Source: Clostridiaceae bacterium
Lineage (GTDB): Bacteria; Bacillota; Clostridia; Oscillospirales; Butyricicoccaceae
Assembly (NCBI GenBank): GCA_009911355.1
Contig: QXXE01000023.1
Coordinates: forward strand, 1-52,387
DNA length: 52,387 nucleotides
Reading direction: 5' to 3'
Translations under genes and position numbers: made by a program
Notes under the pieces: generated by a model
Database searches by the model: none
What the model was told of the DNA's origin: nothing
What the model saw: the letters and a program-made list of their open reading frames with translations, nothing else
In this document: positions 1 through 7,932 of the stretch, piece by piece
Layout of the letters: each line of letters begins with the position of its first letter
How positions within the stretch are numbered: the first letter of the stretch is position 1

Positions 1-118
1 TGCGCGGCGAGCGGCAGGGCTCTGCCCTGCACCCGCTGGGGCTTTCGCCCCAGACCCCGAGATGCTGACGCATCTCTTTCTCGCCTGCGGGCGGGACGGA
101 AAATTTATGGGATGACAG
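1..118. repeat. Family A modular intergenic repeat, left copy (A12)
   Basis: GC-rich intergenic element. It has an inverted repeat around GGGCTCTGCCC, a CTGGGGC/GCCCCAG hairpin, a GAGATGC-TGAC-GCATCTC hairpin and the closing box CGCCTGCGGGCGGGA. The same arrangement ends the large array at 48279-48341, so this is the GAGATGC variant of the terminal module. Most other copies carry an AAAGGGAC/GTCCCTTT palindrome in that place. The left part is cut by the window edge. No coding signal is seen. Confidence 0.75.
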
Positions 119-135
119 GTTGTCAGTCGCTCTAT

Positions 136-167
136 GACCAGCCCGCCAGAACGACAGCGGGCTGGTC
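136..167. repeat. Repeated 11-bp-stem hairpin (C1)
   Basis: GACCAGCCCGC (136-146) pairs perfectly with GCGGGCTGGTC (157-167) around a 10-nt loop. The same stem with a different 10-nt loop occurs after ligA at 44474-44505, so the stem is shared while the loop is not. No T-run follows. It may be a transcript-end hairpin of the gene to the left of the window. Confidence 0.6.
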
Positions 168-213
168 GGCTTACTGCGGTGCACCGGAGCCTCCCCATCC
201 CGTGCAACCCTCC

Positions 214-249
214 CGAACCCGGCTGGCATGACGCCACCAGCCGGGTTCG
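214..249. other. Perfect 13-bp inverted repeat
   Basis: CGAACCCGGCTGG (214-226) pairs with CCAGCCGGGTTCG (237-249) around a 10-nt loop. It lies about 80 nt upstream of the aldo/keto reductase start and has no T-run. It could be the 3' hairpin of an upstream transcript or a leader structure. The rest of 1-332 holds no gene that I can support. Confidence 0.5.
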
Positions 250-332
250 CCCCCACCGGAACGCCGCCCCAGCGACCCTGGGCCCAACGCCCCTAGATTA
301 GCAAGCTACACCCGAAAGGAGCCTGAAAATAC

Positions 333-1271
333 ATGAAAACCATCCAAATCGGCAAAACCGGTCTGGCAGCCCCCGCGCTCGCGGTCGGCTGCATGCGCCT
401 GAACCGTCTCTCCCGCACCGAAGCCGAGCGTTTCCTCAAAACCGCTCTCGATCTCGGCCTGAACTTCTTCGACCACGCCGACATCTACGGCCACGGCGAC
501 TGCGAAACCCTTTTCGCCGAAGCCCTCGGGCTCAGCTTGAGCAGCGACCTTCGCGAAAAGCTGATCCTACAATCGAAATGCGGCATCGAGCAGCGCGACG
601 GCAACACCATTGGCTATAACTTCTCGAAATCCTATATCCTCCGCTCTGTAGACGCAATCCTGAAACGCCTGAAAACCGATTACCTTGACCTGCTCGTCCT
701 TCACCGCCCCGACGCACTTTTGGACCCTGCCGAAGTCGCCGAAGCCTTTCAAAATCTCAAAAAAGCTGGGAAAGTCCATTATTTTGGTGTTTCTAACCAG
801 AACGCCGCGCAAATGGCGCTCCTCCAGAAATACTGGGACGAACCTCTTGCCGTCAACCAGCTACAGCTTTCCGTCGCCAACTGCGCCCTGATCTCCTCCG
901 GCATTAACGTAAACCTCCCCTCCGGCGCAGCCGGCAGCCCCGACGGCAGCACCCTCGATTACTGCCGCCTGCACGATGTGACCATTCAGCCCTGGTCCCC
1001 CCTCCAATACGGCTTTTTTGAGGGCACCTTCATCGGCAGCGACAAATATCCCGAACTCAACCGCGTCCTCGAAGAAGTCGGCGCAGCCCATAACCTTTCC
1101 CCTGCCGCAACCGCAATCGCCTGGTTGCTGCGCCATCCCGCAAACTTCCAGCCCATTACCGGCACCATGAACCCCACCCACCTCCGCTACCTCTCCGCAG
1201 CCGCCGACGTGCAGCTGTCCCGTGAAGAATGGTATGCGATCTATATTGCGGCGGGCAACACCCTGCCCTGA
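333..1271 (+). CDS. Aldo/keto reductase (YdhF-like)
   Basis: This 312-residue protein is a probable cytosolic NADPH-dependent oxidoreductase of the aldo/keto reductase superfamily. The start is preceded by an AAAGGAG site. The catalytic tetrad is visible: Asp and Tyr in FFDHADIYG (about residues 45-53), Lys in LQSKCG, and His in LVLHRPD. The C-terminal part keeps the LSPAATAIAWLLRHP helix and the ITGTMNPTHL cofactor-binding stretch, as in E. coli YdhF. Length fits the family. The physiological substrate cannot be read from the sequence. A 49-residue ORF follows after 24 nt and the pair ends in a strong terminator, so they are probably one transcript. Confidence 0.9.
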   Translation: MKTIQIGKTGLAAPALAVGCMRLNRLSRTEAERFLKTALDLGLNFFDHADIYGHGDCETLFAEALGLSLSSDLREKLILQSKCGIEQRDGNTIGYNFSKSYILRSVDAILKRLKTDYLDLLVLHRPDALLDPAEVAEAFQNLKKAGKVHYFGVSNQNAAQMALLQKYWDEPLAVNQLQLSVANCALISSGINVNLPSGAAGSPDGSTLDYCRLHDVTIQPWSPLQYGFFEGTFIGSDKYPELNRVLEEVGAAHNLSPAATAIAWLLRHPANFQPITGTMNPTHLRYLSAAADVQLSREEWYAIYIAAGNTLP

Positions 1272-1295
1272 CCCCACAGAAAGGACGCAATTGCT

Positions 1296-1445
1296 ATGGA
1301 CAACACCAACCGCTCTGACCTGGGCTTCCTCTACGAGCTCCGGCTTCGCATCGGGAACATAGACAAAAACAATTTCACGAAAAAGGAAATCCTGGAAATT
1401 TTCGACCAAATTGCAGTTACAATCATCCGGAAAACCGAGGAATAA
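1296..1445 (+). CDS. Small orphan protein, 49 aa
   Basis: Short ORF beginning MDNTNRSDLGF and ending RKTEE. Its start ATG lies 11 nt after an AAAGGA ribosome binding site and it ends 9 nt before the stem of a strong terminator. The composition is that of a small soluble helical protein: charged, with Leu/Ile spacing in the FTKKEILEIFDQIAVTII stretch and no membrane segment. I do not recognise the family. The ribosome binding site, the tight fit between the reductase and the terminator, and the protein-like composition argue that it is translated. It is probably cotranscribed with the upstream reductase. Confidence 0.55.
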   Translation: MDNTNRSDLGFLYELRLRIGNIDKNNFTKKEILEIFDQIAVTIIRKTEE

Positions 1446-1454
1446 CCTCCAAAC

Positions 1455-1492
1455 GCAAGGCGGCTCCCCCGTGAGCCGCCTGCTTTTTTTCC
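1455..1492 (+). terminator. Rho-independent terminator
   Basis: GGCGGCTC (1459-1466) pairs with GAGCCGCC (1473-1480), extended by GCA/TGC with one bulge, followed by a run of T from 1484. It ends the reductase/small-ORF transcript. Confidence 0.9.
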
Positions 1493-1572
1493 ATCCGCGG
1501 TTTACTGTTTCCTGCATTTTTATCACTGAGGAAATGTTTTGGCACTCACATAATCACAACCATCCCGCAAGA

Positions 1573-1621
1573 TAAAATGGAAGGGCTTACCGCCTGCGTT
1601 TCACAGGCAGCAAGCCCTTCC
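1573..1621 (-). terminator. Terminator of the Mini-III/hydrolase operon
   Basis: GGAAGGGCTT (1579-1588) pairs with AAGCCCTTCC (1612-1621), with an inner GCCTG/CAGGC stem. On the minus strand the hairpin is followed by ATTTTATC. It lies about 50 nt beyond the metallo-hydrolase stop. Confidence 0.7.
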
Positions 1622-1673
1622 AGCTGCTGAAACAATTTCTGCCGGTTCAATTGATCTAACTTTTTGAGGCGCT

Positions 1674-2396
1674 TTATAGGGGCAGCGAACCGTCCGGGTT
1701 ACGTGATGCAAGAATATTCTCCAAATATTCCAGCAGCTCCGATTTTCGCAGCGGCGCTGCATGGCTGAGAACACAATACTTGCAGTCCGTGCTTTCAATC
1801 CGTTCCACAAGCCTCCGCAGCTTGCCTTGATCCATATAATTTCCATGAAAAAAGTCCTCGCTGGTTGCGTCGCCCAGAAAAAGCACGCGGTCTTCCGGTA
1901 CATAAATACACACGCAGTCCTCAGAATGAGGGGCTTCGATATGGGACGCATCAGCGGCCAGCCCGCCAAGCTCAAACCGCAATCCATCCCGGAACGAGAC
2001 CCCGGCGGGCACGATTTCAGGATCAACCTGCGCGGTATATTCACGCGCATAAAAGGGGTCCTCCCGCCGCAGCGCCGTAAAATAACCGTCACAGCGCGCT
2101 TTTTCACGCTCCTGCCGCAAAAAATCGTTGGTGCGCCAATGCGCAAAGGATGCGCCATATACGCGGTGCAGGCCAAACGAGTGGTCATAATGCCAATGGG
2201 TCAGCATGGTAAAATCGGGCTCCGGCATCCCGGCGCATGACAGCGCGCGGTAAAACGCCCCGACATGCGCAGCAGAATATCCCGCGTCAATCGCAAGCGA
2301 AAACCGTCCTCCGCGCACGTAAGCAAGCATAGGACGGTCGGTTTCCGGCTCGTGCGGCAGATAAAAAACATGCTCTGTCAGCTGTTCAAGCCCCAT
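1674..2396 (-). CDS. MBL-fold metallo-hydrolase
   Basis: This 240-residue protein is a metallo-beta-lactamase-fold hydrolase. The metal-binding motif THWHYDH supplies H67, H69, D71 and H72. Further ligands are likely in HSEDC and in the LSHAAPL stretch near the C-terminus. GDAT after VLFLGD fits the conserved Asp of the fold. No signal peptide is seen, so it should act in the cytosol. The substrate is unknown; the family includes glyoxalase II-like and nuclease-like enzymes. Its ATG directly abuts the TGA of the Mini-III gene (TGA-ATG), with AGGAGG 11 nt upstream inside that gene, so translation is probably coupled. Confidence 0.85.
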   Translation of the reverse strand: MGLEQLTEHVFYLPHEPETDRPMLAYVRGGRFSLAIDAGYSAAHVGAFYRALSCAGMPEPDFTMLTHWHYDHSFGLHRVYGASFAHWRTNDFLRQEREKARCDGYFTALRREDPFYAREYTAQVDPEIVPAGVSFRDGLRFELGGLAADASHIEAPHSEDCVCIYVPEDRVLFLGDATSEDFFHGNYMDQGKLRRLVERIESTDCKYCVLSHAAPLRKSELLEYLENILASRNPDGSLPL

Positions 2397-2813
2397 TCAG
2401 TCCCCGCCCTCCTGCGCCTGGACAATGGCCGCATAAAGCTGATTGAGCCGGTCATACTCCCCTTTCAGGAAAAGCCAGCCAAACAGCGTTTCCAGTGCGG
2501 TTGCATAAGCATACTCCGCCTGGGTCGACGACTTCGGGACCGTTTTCGGCTTCGCGTTTCTCCCACGCCGGAAAACCGCCTGTTCCTCTTCCCCCAGCAA
2601 GGGCAAAATGGCCTGCGCGGCCTGATACTGCGCAGCGGCGCGCACAAGCCGGACAGTATGGTCATGCAGCTTATGCGCAGTCAGCAGCCCGCCGGTTACC
2701 AACCGGCCGCGGGTCATGATCTCATAAACGCCGTCGCCGATATGCGCAAGCGCAAGCACGCTCAGCTGCCCGAGCGCATCATCGTCCAGCCGCGGCTTTA
2801 AAAAATCCTGCAT
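2397..2813 (-). CDS. mrnC: Mini-ribonuclease III
   Basis: Mini-RNase III consists of a catalytic RNase III domain without the double-stranded RNA-binding domain and matures 23S rRNA precursors in Firmicutes. The protein has 138 residues. The N-terminal LSVLALAHIGDGVYE stretch matches the family signature (usually LAYIGDAVYE) and supplies the metal-binding Asp and Glu. EYAYATALETLFGWLFL carries the second acidic cluster typical of RNase III domains. I place the start at ATG 2813 because GGAGG sits 6 nt upstream; a longer reading from TTG 2828 would run through that site. It is coupled to the downstream metallo-hydrolase. Confidence 0.88.
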   Translation of the reverse strand: MQDFLKPRLDDDALGQLSVLALAHIGDGVYEIMTRGRLVTGGLLTAHKLHDHTVRLVRAAAQYQAAQAILPLLGEEEQAVFRRGRNAKPKTVPKSSTQAEYAYATALETLFGWLFLKGEYDRLNQLYAAIVQAQEGGD

Positions 2814-3275
2814 TTGGAACCTCCACAAGTGAAAAAATTTTATACTGATTGCTTGGACCCGCCCGGCTGAGAACCGCTGTTCACAAGTGAAAATGATGGA
2901 TCAACGGGCAGATATTACTGGGCTGTCACTCAAAAACCGCTGCAAAACTTCACGCCCCACGCCCTGCAAATGCATGCGCAGGCGGCGACCTGCTTGACAA
3001 TCCCGGCTGTGCGCAGCCACGGGCTGCCGCTTTGCCAGCGCGGAACTCAGAAGCTGCCGTCAGGCTGCAAAAAGCTGATGCGTGAAATTTTCCCAAATGG
3101 TTAATACGGGTATGGAACCGGCATGGAAGCGCAAACTAAAGAAACACCATTGGCACGCCTTACAAAACGGATACCGTCCGCTATCCACCCCAATTATACA
3201 CTGCACACGGGCGGTTTGTAAAGCAAAAGCAGAAAAAAGCCCGCCGCTGCGGCAGGCAAAAAGCAGGAGGTAAAC
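2814..3275. other. Intergenic region without a recognised gene
   Basis: Divergent intergenic region between mrnC and trxA. On the minus strand a TATAAAAT box around 2838-2845 could serve mrnC, but no good -35 is paired with it. A TTGACA hexamer occurs at 2994-2999 on the plus strand without a matching -10. A 63-codon ORF at 3082-3273 has no good ribosome binding site and a composition unlike a protein. Confidence 0.4.
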
Positions 3276-3590
3276 ATGGCAATTTTAGACCTGAACACAA
3301 ACAATTTCCAGTCAGAGCTGGAAAACGCGCGCGTACCGGTGCTGGTGGATTTCTGGGCGGAATCCTGCCCGCACTGCATCGCGATGAACCCACGCCTGGA
3401 AGCGATTGACCGGGAATCGGAGGGGCGCGCCAAGCTTTGTAAAGTCAACGTCGACGAGCAGCCGCAGCTGGCGGCACGATTTGGCATCACGAGCATCCCG
3501 ACAATGCTGTTTTTCCGCAGCGGCGCACTCACTGGACGTATGGTCGGCGCGCGGGAAACGCAAGACCTGCGCGAAGCACTGGGGCTCTGA
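3276..3590 (+). CDS. Thioredoxin-like protein with CPHC active site
   Basis: This 104-residue thioredoxin-fold protein should act as a cytosolic disulfide oxidoreductase. The fold signature is intact: VDFWAESCPHC with the CxxC pair, the cis-proline in TSIPTMLFF, and the terminal GAR..DLREAL helix. There is no signal peptide. AGCAGGAGG lies 6 nt upstream of ATG. The odd feature is the active-site dipeptide. Classical thioredoxins have WCGPC, whereas here it is SCPHC, the motif of DsbA-type oxidases, on a thioredoxin-length chain. The Trp before the CxxC is also lost. The gene stands alone; family A repeat A1 follows it. Confidence 0.88.
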   Translation: MAILDLNTNNFQSELENARVPVLVDFWAESCPHCIAMNPRLEAIDRESEGRAKLCKVNVDEQPQLAARFGITSIPTMLFFRSGALTGRMVGARETQDLREALGL

Positions 3591-3729
3591 CCATACAGTG
3601 ATGCATATCCCCACCGCCGCAAAGCAAAAAGTGGTCTCCTCAAACGCCCCCCTTTTCTATGCCCGGAGTCTCAACCGGATTTTGAAAACAATGATACGCA
3701 CATTGATAAAATCCGCCGCAGCCAGCCGC

Positions 3730-3759
3730 TTCGCCCTGCCGCCCTTTTGGCAGGGCGAA
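3730..3759. other. Perfect 11-bp hairpin downstream of the thioredoxin gene
   Basis: TTCGCCCTGCC (3730-3740) pairs with GGCAGGGCGAA (3749-3759) around GCCCTTTT. No T-run follows. It lies between the convergent thioredoxin and DUF4180 genes and may stabilise a transcript end. Confidence 0.45.
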
Positions 3760-3791
3760 GCCGCACCTAGAACCACAAACCACCGCACCCA

Positions 3792-3881
3792 TTCCCCGCC
3801 GCAGCGGAGAAAGGGAGTCCAGAGGGACAAGTCCCTCTGGCGCCGTCCGCGCAGGACCGCCCGCCGCGCAGGCGGACACAC
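3792..3881 (+). repeat. Family A repeat (A1)
   Basis: CCCGCCGCAGCGG box, then GGGAGTCC and a near-perfect palindrome AGAGGGAC/GTCCCTCT followed by GGCGCC and a CGCGCAGG box. It lies downstream of the thioredoxin gene in the orientation seen at most other copies, with the terminal module nearest the upstream gene. It runs up to the stop codon of the convergent DUF4180 gene. Confidence 0.75.
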
Positions 3882-4244
3882 TCAGCTGGTCAGCCTGTCA
3901 ATTGCCTGCGCTTCTGTCTCTACGAAAAACACATCCTTTCCTCGGTTGCTTTCGAAGATGAAATCCCGCAGCGGTTTGCTCGTGTAGCACGAATAGTCGC
4001 CGTAAAACGCGATCCGTCCACCGTAATTCACGTATTTTTGCAGGATTTCGCCAGCAAGCCCAGTGCTGAGAATAAAAAAGTCCTCGGCGACCAGCTCCTT
4101 CGCAACCGCGATATTCTTTGTCCCCGCCTGATAGCCTGCGTCCATCAGCAGGTCCAATGCCGACTGTGCGTCCACGATCACAGCCTCGTCACTGCGGACC
4201 ACCACACAGGTATCCTGATTCTTTTCTACTGTAATCAATTCCAT
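3882..4244 (-). CDS. DUF4180 domain-containing protein
   Basis: This 120-residue protein resembles the DUF4180 family of small cytosolic proteins of unknown function. Conserved-looking stretches are DEAVIVDAQSALDLLMDAGYQAG, LVAEDFFILSTGLAGEILQKYVNYG and the aromatic GDYSCYTSKPLRDFIFESNRG block. There are no transmembrane segments and no catalytic motif I can name. The start is set at ATG 4244 because GGAGGG lies 7 nt upstream; an ATG at 4268 would place that site inside the coding region. It is monocistronic, convergent with the thioredoxin gene and separated from rplQ by a strong terminator. Confidence 0.8.
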   Translation of the reverse strand: MELITVEKNQDTCVVVRSDEAVIVDAQSALDLLMDAGYQAGTKNIAVAKELVAEDFFILSTGLAGEILQKYVNYGGRIAFYGDYSCYTSKPLRDFIFESNRGKDVFFVETEAQAIDRLTS

Positions 4245-4301
4245 TTTATTCCCTCCGTTCCTTTCCAATGATTATGCTATCCCAGCCATGCGCAAAACGC
4301 C

Positions 4302-4351
4302 AAAAGAAAAAAGGGATTGTCCCAAGAGCACGCCTCAGGATAATCCCTTTT
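4302..4351 (-). terminator. Terminator of the S10-spc-alpha cluster
   Basis: A 14-bp stem with one mismatch (4309-4322 with 4338-4351) is followed on the minus strand by TTTTTTCTTTT. It lies 25 nt beyond the rplQ stop and closes the ribosomal protein cluster. Confidence 0.92.
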
Positions 4352-4375
4352 ACTGCGGATCAAACAAGCTGGAAA

Positions 4376-4717
4376 TCAGACAAGTTCAATAATAGCCATC
4401 TCCGCGCAGTCACCACGGCGCGGGCCGGTCTTGATAATGCGGGTATAGCCGCCGTTACGCTCCGCATACTTGGGAGCAATCTCAGCAAACAGGTTCGCAA
4501 CAACCGCCTCCTTCGTAATAAACGCCATCGCCTGGCGGCGGGTCGCAAGGGTATTCTTCTTCCCGAGCGTAATCATCTTCTCGGTCAGCGGTGCTACTTC
4601 CTTTGCACGGGCAACGGTCGTCTCAATTCTGCCCTTCTCGAGCAGGTAAGTCACCATTGCGCGCAGCATAGCCATTCTATGATCACTCGGTCTGCCGAGC
4701 TTACGGTTTCTTGCCAT
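4376..4717 (-). CDS. rplQ: Large ribosomal subunit protein bL17
   Basis: bL17 of 113 residues, a structural protein of the 50S subunit near the exit tunnel. The start [19 protein letters not shown] and the [15 protein letters not shown] segment are characteristic, as is the short bacterial C-terminus. It is the last gene of the alpha operon, preceded by rpoA with a 218-nt gap and followed by the cluster terminator. The gap to rpoA is longer than the other spacers and contains GC-rich inverted repeats but no copy of families A or B. GGAGG lies just upstream of ATG 4717. Confidence 0.97.
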   Translation of the reverse strand: MARNRKLGRPSDHRMAMLRAMVTYLLEKGRIETTVARAKEVAPLTEKMITLGKKNTLATRRQAMAFITKEAVVANLFAEIAPKYAERNGGYTRIIKTGPRRGDCAEMAIIELV

Positions 4718-4935
4718 GATAAAGTACCTCCATTGATAAGGTCAAAAAGTGCGGCAGCGCGGCAAAACACCGCCGCCCTTCGTGCTAATCGTTTGCGTCC
4801 CCCCATTTCGGCAGGGACGCCGTCCGGGCCTGCGCCCGGCGCGCCAAACGCGCTTTTTTAACAGTTCAAGCCGCCTTTGCCACCGCCCCGCAGAACGGGC
4901 CGATGCGCGGGCATACGCCCGCATCAGCAGCGCGC

Positions 4936-5883
4936 TTAATCCTCGCTCTTCGCAAGCTCCAGCCCCATCGCCTCAAGCTTGCCGATGACTTCCTCAAGCG
5001 ACTTGCGCCCGAGGTTCCGGACCTTCATCATATCCTCCTCCGAGGTGTTGATCAGGTCCTCTACCGTGTTGATGCCGGCACGCTTCAGGCAGTTGAACGA
5101 ACGTACCGAGAAATCCAGCTCCTCGATCGTCATCTCCAGCACCTTGTCGTGCTGCGCTTCCGCCTTCTCGACTACCAGCGACTTCGAGCCGATCTCTTCC
5201 GACAGGTCAACAAACAGGTCGAGATGGTCGCGCAGGATCTTCGCGCCAAGCGATACCGCATCCCGCGCCGAGATCGTCCGGTCGGTCCAGACCTCCAGCG
5301 TCAGCTTGTCATAATCGGTCATGTTGCCGACACGGGTATTCTCCACCGTGTAGTTTACCTTGTAAACCGGCGTGTAGATCGAGTCGACCGGGATCACGCC
5401 AATTGCAGTCTGGTACTGCTTGTTGCGCTCCGCCGGTACATAGCCGCGTCCCGATGACAGGGTGATTTCCATTGACAGGCGCGCGTCGCTCATCAGCGTC
5501 GCCAGATGCAGCTCGGGGTTGAGGATCTCAACCTCCGCGTCCGCGTGGATGTCCCCCGCCCTGACTTCGCCCTCGCCGTTTGCTTCGATGTAAACGGTCT
5601 TCGGGCCGTCGCAGTGCAGCTTGGCAATAATCCCCTTGACGTTCAGGACGATCTCTGTCACGTCCTCCTTAACGCCCGGGATCGTGGAAAATTCGTGCTG
5701 CACCCCAGCGATCTTGATGCTGCTCGCCGCCGTCCCAGGCAGGCTCGACAGCAGGATGCGGCGCAGGGCGTTGCCCAACGTCGTGCCATAGCCCCTCTCC
5801 AACGGCTCTACGACCAGCTTGCCGTAGCCGCCGTCTTCGGACAGGTGCTCACAGTCAATACGCGGCTTTTCGATTTCGATCAT
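4936..5883 (-). CDS. rpoA: RNA polymerase subunit alpha
   Basis: The alpha subunit dimerises to start core RNA polymerase assembly and contacts activators and UP elements. This 315-residue protein has the N-terminal assembly domain ([20 protein letters not shown], about residues 28-48) and a C-terminal helix-hairpin-helix domain ([16 protein letters not shown] and [11 protein letters not shown]). Length is standard. I take ATG 5883 (MIEIEKPR) because GGAGGG lies 8 nt upstream; the reading frame extends further 5' but those codons overlap the spacer after rpsD. It sits in the alpha operon order rpsM-rpsK-rpsD-rpoA-rplQ. Confidence 0.97.
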   Translation of the reverse strand: MIEIEKPRIDCEHLSEDGGYGKLVVEPLERGYGTTLGNALRRILLSSLPGTAASSIKIAGVQHEFSTIPGVKEDVTEIVLNVKGIIAKLHCDGPKTVYIEANGEGEVRAGDIHADAEVEILNPELHLATLMSDARLSMEITLSSGRGYVPAERNKQYQTAIGVIPVDSIYTPVYKVNYTVENTRVGNMTDYDKLTLEVWTDRTISARDAVSLGAKILRDHLDLFVDLSEEIGSKSLVVEKAEAQHDKVLEMTIEELDFSVRSFNCLKRAGINTVEDLINTSEEDMMKVRNLGRKSLEEVIGKLEAMGLELAKSED

Positions 5884-6003
5884 GAAGATACCCTCCTTAA
5901 CATTCGGCCTTAACGAAATACGATCTGGGGAAGGCCGGCTGAGGCCAGCCCTTCCCTGGGCGCGAACCACCCAAACAGCCGCGCCCATAAACGAGGGCGC
6001 TGG

Positions 6004-6597
6004 TTATTTGGAGTAGAACTCGACGATCATGTGCTCGGCGACTTCGTAATCGATGTCGTCACGCGCGGGCATTGCTACGATCCGGCCCTCAAAGGACTCG
6101 GCTGCCTTGTCGATCCACTTGGGCATCGGCTTCTTGCCGTTCTCTTCGAGCAGGGTCTTGAACTTGGTGCTGGTACGGCTCTTCTCGCAAACCGCTACCG
6201 CGTCGTTCACCTTCACCTGGTAGGACGGGATGTTCACGCGCTTGCCGTTCACAGTGAAATGGCCATGATTGACCAGCTGGCGCGCCTCGCGGCGGGTGTT
6301 CGCAAAGCCCAGGCGGAACACAACGTTGTCCAGACGGCGTTCCAGCTCCTGGAGCATGACCTCGCCGGTCTTGCCGCCCGATTTCGAAGCCTTCTCGTAA
6401 TACTTGCGCATCGGCTTCTCAAGGACGCCGTAGATAAACTTGACCTTCTGCTTTTCGTTGAGCTGCATGCCGTACTCGGACTGCTTGCGGCGGCTCTGCT
6501 TCGGGTTTCTCTTGGTCTCCTTGGAGTAGCCAAGCACTGCGGGGGATAAGCCCAGGGTCTTGCATCTCTTCAGAATGGGCTGCATATTCTTAGCCAT
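6004..6597 (-). CDS. rpsD: Small ribosomal subunit protein uS4
   Basis: uS4 of 197 residues, a primary 16S rRNA-binding protein and, in other Firmicutes, a translational autoregulator. The S4 RNA-binding domain is plain: ERRLDNVVFRLGFANTRREARQLVNHGHFTVNGKRVNIPS in the centre. The N-terminus lacks the zinc-binding cysteine cluster found in some paralogues, having only C12. AGGAGG lies upstream of ATG 6597. It belongs to the alpha operon, between rpsK and rpoA. I did not find the rpsD leader structure known from Bacillus; the preceding spacer is only 18 nt. Confidence 0.97.
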   Translation of the reverse strand: MAKNMQPILKRCKTLGLSPAVLGYSKETKRNPKQSRRKQSEYGMQLNEKQKVKFIYGVLEKPMRKYYEKASKSGGKTGEVMLQELERRLDNVVFRLGFANTRREARQLVNHGHFTVNGKRVNIPSYQVKVNDAVAVCEKSRTSTKFKTLLEENGKKPMPKWIDKAAESFEGRIVAMPARDDIDYEVAEHMIVEFYSK

Positions 6598-6615
6598 GTT
6601 CGGTTTCCTCCTCGA

Positions 6616-7020
6616 TTAGACTCTTCTTCTTTTGGGTGGGCGGCAGCCGTTGTGCGGGATCGGGGTAACATCCTTGATCATGTTGACCTCGAGGCCGGCA
6701 GCCTGGAGCGCGCGGATCGCAGCCTCACGGCCGGAACCGGGGCCCTTTACATAGACCTCGACGGTCTTCAGGCCGTGCTCCATCGCAGCCTTCGCCGCAG
6801 TCTCCGCAGCGGTCTGCGCCGCATACGGGGTCGACTTACGCGAGCCGCGGAAGCCCATTTCGCCTGCGGACGCCCAGGAAATGGCGTTGCCGTTCAGGTC
6901 GGTGATGGTGACGATGGTGTTGTTGAAGGAGGAGCGGATATGTGCCGCGCCCTTCTCGATATTCTTGCGCTCGCGGCGCTTGGTGCGCACAGCGGCGCCC
7001 CTTTTCTGAACCTTAGCCAT
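6616..7020 (-). CDS. rpsK: Small ribosomal subunit protein uS11
   Basis: uS11 of 134 residues forms part of the 30S platform near the mRNA exit. Recognised by [34 protein letters not shown], the KSTPYAAQ motif and the C-terminal [15 protein letters not shown] typical of this family. It starts with MAKVQKRG and has GGAGGG shortly upstream. It lies in the alpha operon 15 nt after rpsM and 18 nt before rpsD. Nothing in its sequence is unusual. Confidence 0.97.
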   Translation of the reverse strand: MAKVQKRGAAVRTKRRERKNIEKGAAHIRSSFNNTIVTITDLNGNAISWASAGEMGFRGSRKSTPYAAQTAAETAAKAAMEHGLKTVEVYVKGPGSGREAAIRALQAAGLEVNMIKDVTPIPHNGCRPPKRRRV

Positions 7021-7035
7021 TTTTACGCTCCCTCC

Positions 7036-7404
7036 TTACTTCTTCTTGTTCGCAATGGTCTTCTTCGGGCCCTTGCGGGTGCGCGCGTTGGTCTTGGTAC
7101 GCTGGCCGCGCACGGGCAGGCCGCGGCGGTGGCGCAGGCCGCGGTAGCAGCCGATCTCGACAAGGCGCTTGATATTCAGGCCGATCTCACGGCGCAGGTC
7201 GCCCTCCACGGTATAGCCATGCTCGATGGCCTCGCGGAGCTTTGCCGCCTCTTCTTCGGTCAGGTTCTTGACGCGGGTATCGGGGTTGATCCCGGTCTTC
7301 GCTAAAATTTCATTCGAGAGCTTCCGCCCGATGCCGTAGATATAGGTCAGGCCAATTTCTACGCGCTTTTCACGGGGAAGGTCAACACCGGCAATACGTG
7401 CCAT
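7036..7404 (-). CDS. rpsM: Small ribosomal subunit protein uS13
   Basis: uS13 of 122 residues sits in the 30S head and forms bridges to the 50S subunit. [26 protein letters not shown] and [29 protein letters not shown] are diagnostic. The C-terminal basic tail reaches the decoding region in this family. It is separated from rpmJ by 337 nt that contain the structured repeat B1, an unusually long gap for this operon. GGAGGTATTTTAAGACT lies just before ATG 7404. Confidence 0.97.
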   Translation of the reverse strand: MARIAGVDLPREKRVEIGLTYIYGIGRKLSNEILAKTGINPDTRVKNLTEEEAAKLREAIEHGYTVEGDLRREIGLNIKRLVEIGCYRGLRHRRGLPVRGQRTKTNARTRKGPKKTIANKKK

Positions 7405-7530
7405 AGTCTTAAAATACCTCCAAGTATTTGTCCTGGGGCGTGTTGCCGGAACCAGTATAAGGGCCGCCCCCGCCCTTGCAGCGCCACCCGGGGAGGGTGT
7501 GCTTGTCGGTTCCGTTCATCCATAGAGGGC

Positions 7531-7749
7531 TTCGTCCCCAGCGCCGCAGCGCGCATCCAAACCGCCGCCATAGCGGCGATAAAAACCCGCGACCTGCGCG
7601 TGGGTTTTTATTCCTTACGCCGAAACGGAGTGTGCAGCCCCAAAGGGGCTGTGCGCGCAGTGCAGGCCGAGCCGCCGTGGCCCCGCAGGGGGCATCGGCG
7701 GAGCCTAATCGCTGAAAATCCGCAGATTTTCAGCGAGGGCGTTAGCCCT
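7531..7749 (-). repeat. Family B structured 3'-element, copy B1 (after rpmJ)
   Basis: On the minus strand the element begins at the rpmJ stop. Stem 1 is AGGGC/GCCCT (7736-7740, 7745-7749) with the TAA stop codon in its loop. Stem 2 is a perfect 10-bp hairpin (7710-7719, 7726-7735) with sense loop CTGCGG. A stem CAGCCCC/GGGGCTG lies in the middle. Stem 3 is ATAAAAACCC/GGGTTTTTAT (7579-7588, 7602-7611) with an inner CG-rich stem, and resembles an intrinsic terminator on both strands. Stem 4 is CGCCGC/GCGGCG (7563-7568, 7573-7578). Copies B2 and B3 share this order, with compensatory changes. Confidence 0.85.
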
Positions 7750-7855
7750 GCTTCTGCTTATGCTTCGGGTTCTGGCAGATGACCATCACGCGGCCCTTGC
7801 GGCGGATGATCTTGCACTTCTCACAGATCGGTTTCACAGACGGTTTTACCTTCAT
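7742..7855 (-). CDS. rpmJ: Large ribosomal subunit protein bL36
   Basis: bL36 of 37 residues, a small zinc-binding protein of the 50S subunit. The protein begins [14 protein letters not shown] and ends HKQKQG. Zinc ligands C11, C14, C27 and H32 are all present, so this is the zinc-containing (C+) form. A GGAGGTATCAGAATACC leader gives a good ribosome binding site before ATG 7855. It follows infA as usual. Its TAA stop is the loop of the first hairpin of repeat B1. Confidence 0.96.
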   Translation of the reverse strand: MKVKPSVKPICEKCKIIRRKGRVMVICQNPKHKQKQG

Positions 7856-7932
7856 GGTATTCTGATACCTCCATCAAAAAGATTGGTGGACAACGGCCCC
7901 CAGGCCACAGGGAGCCTCCGCCCGCTTTTCTC

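Noticed and set aside
2994..3020. Promoter for the thioredoxin gene at a TTGACA hexamer
   Set aside because: No acceptable -10 lies 16-19 nt downstream.
3082..3273. 63-codon ORF upstream of the thioredoxin gene
   Set aside because: It lacks a good ribosome binding site and overlaps the likely promoter and leader region; composition is not protein-like.
5884..5988. N-terminal extension of rpoA
   Set aside because: The open frame continues upstream, but GGAGGG and the conserved MIEIEKP start fix the initiation at 5883.
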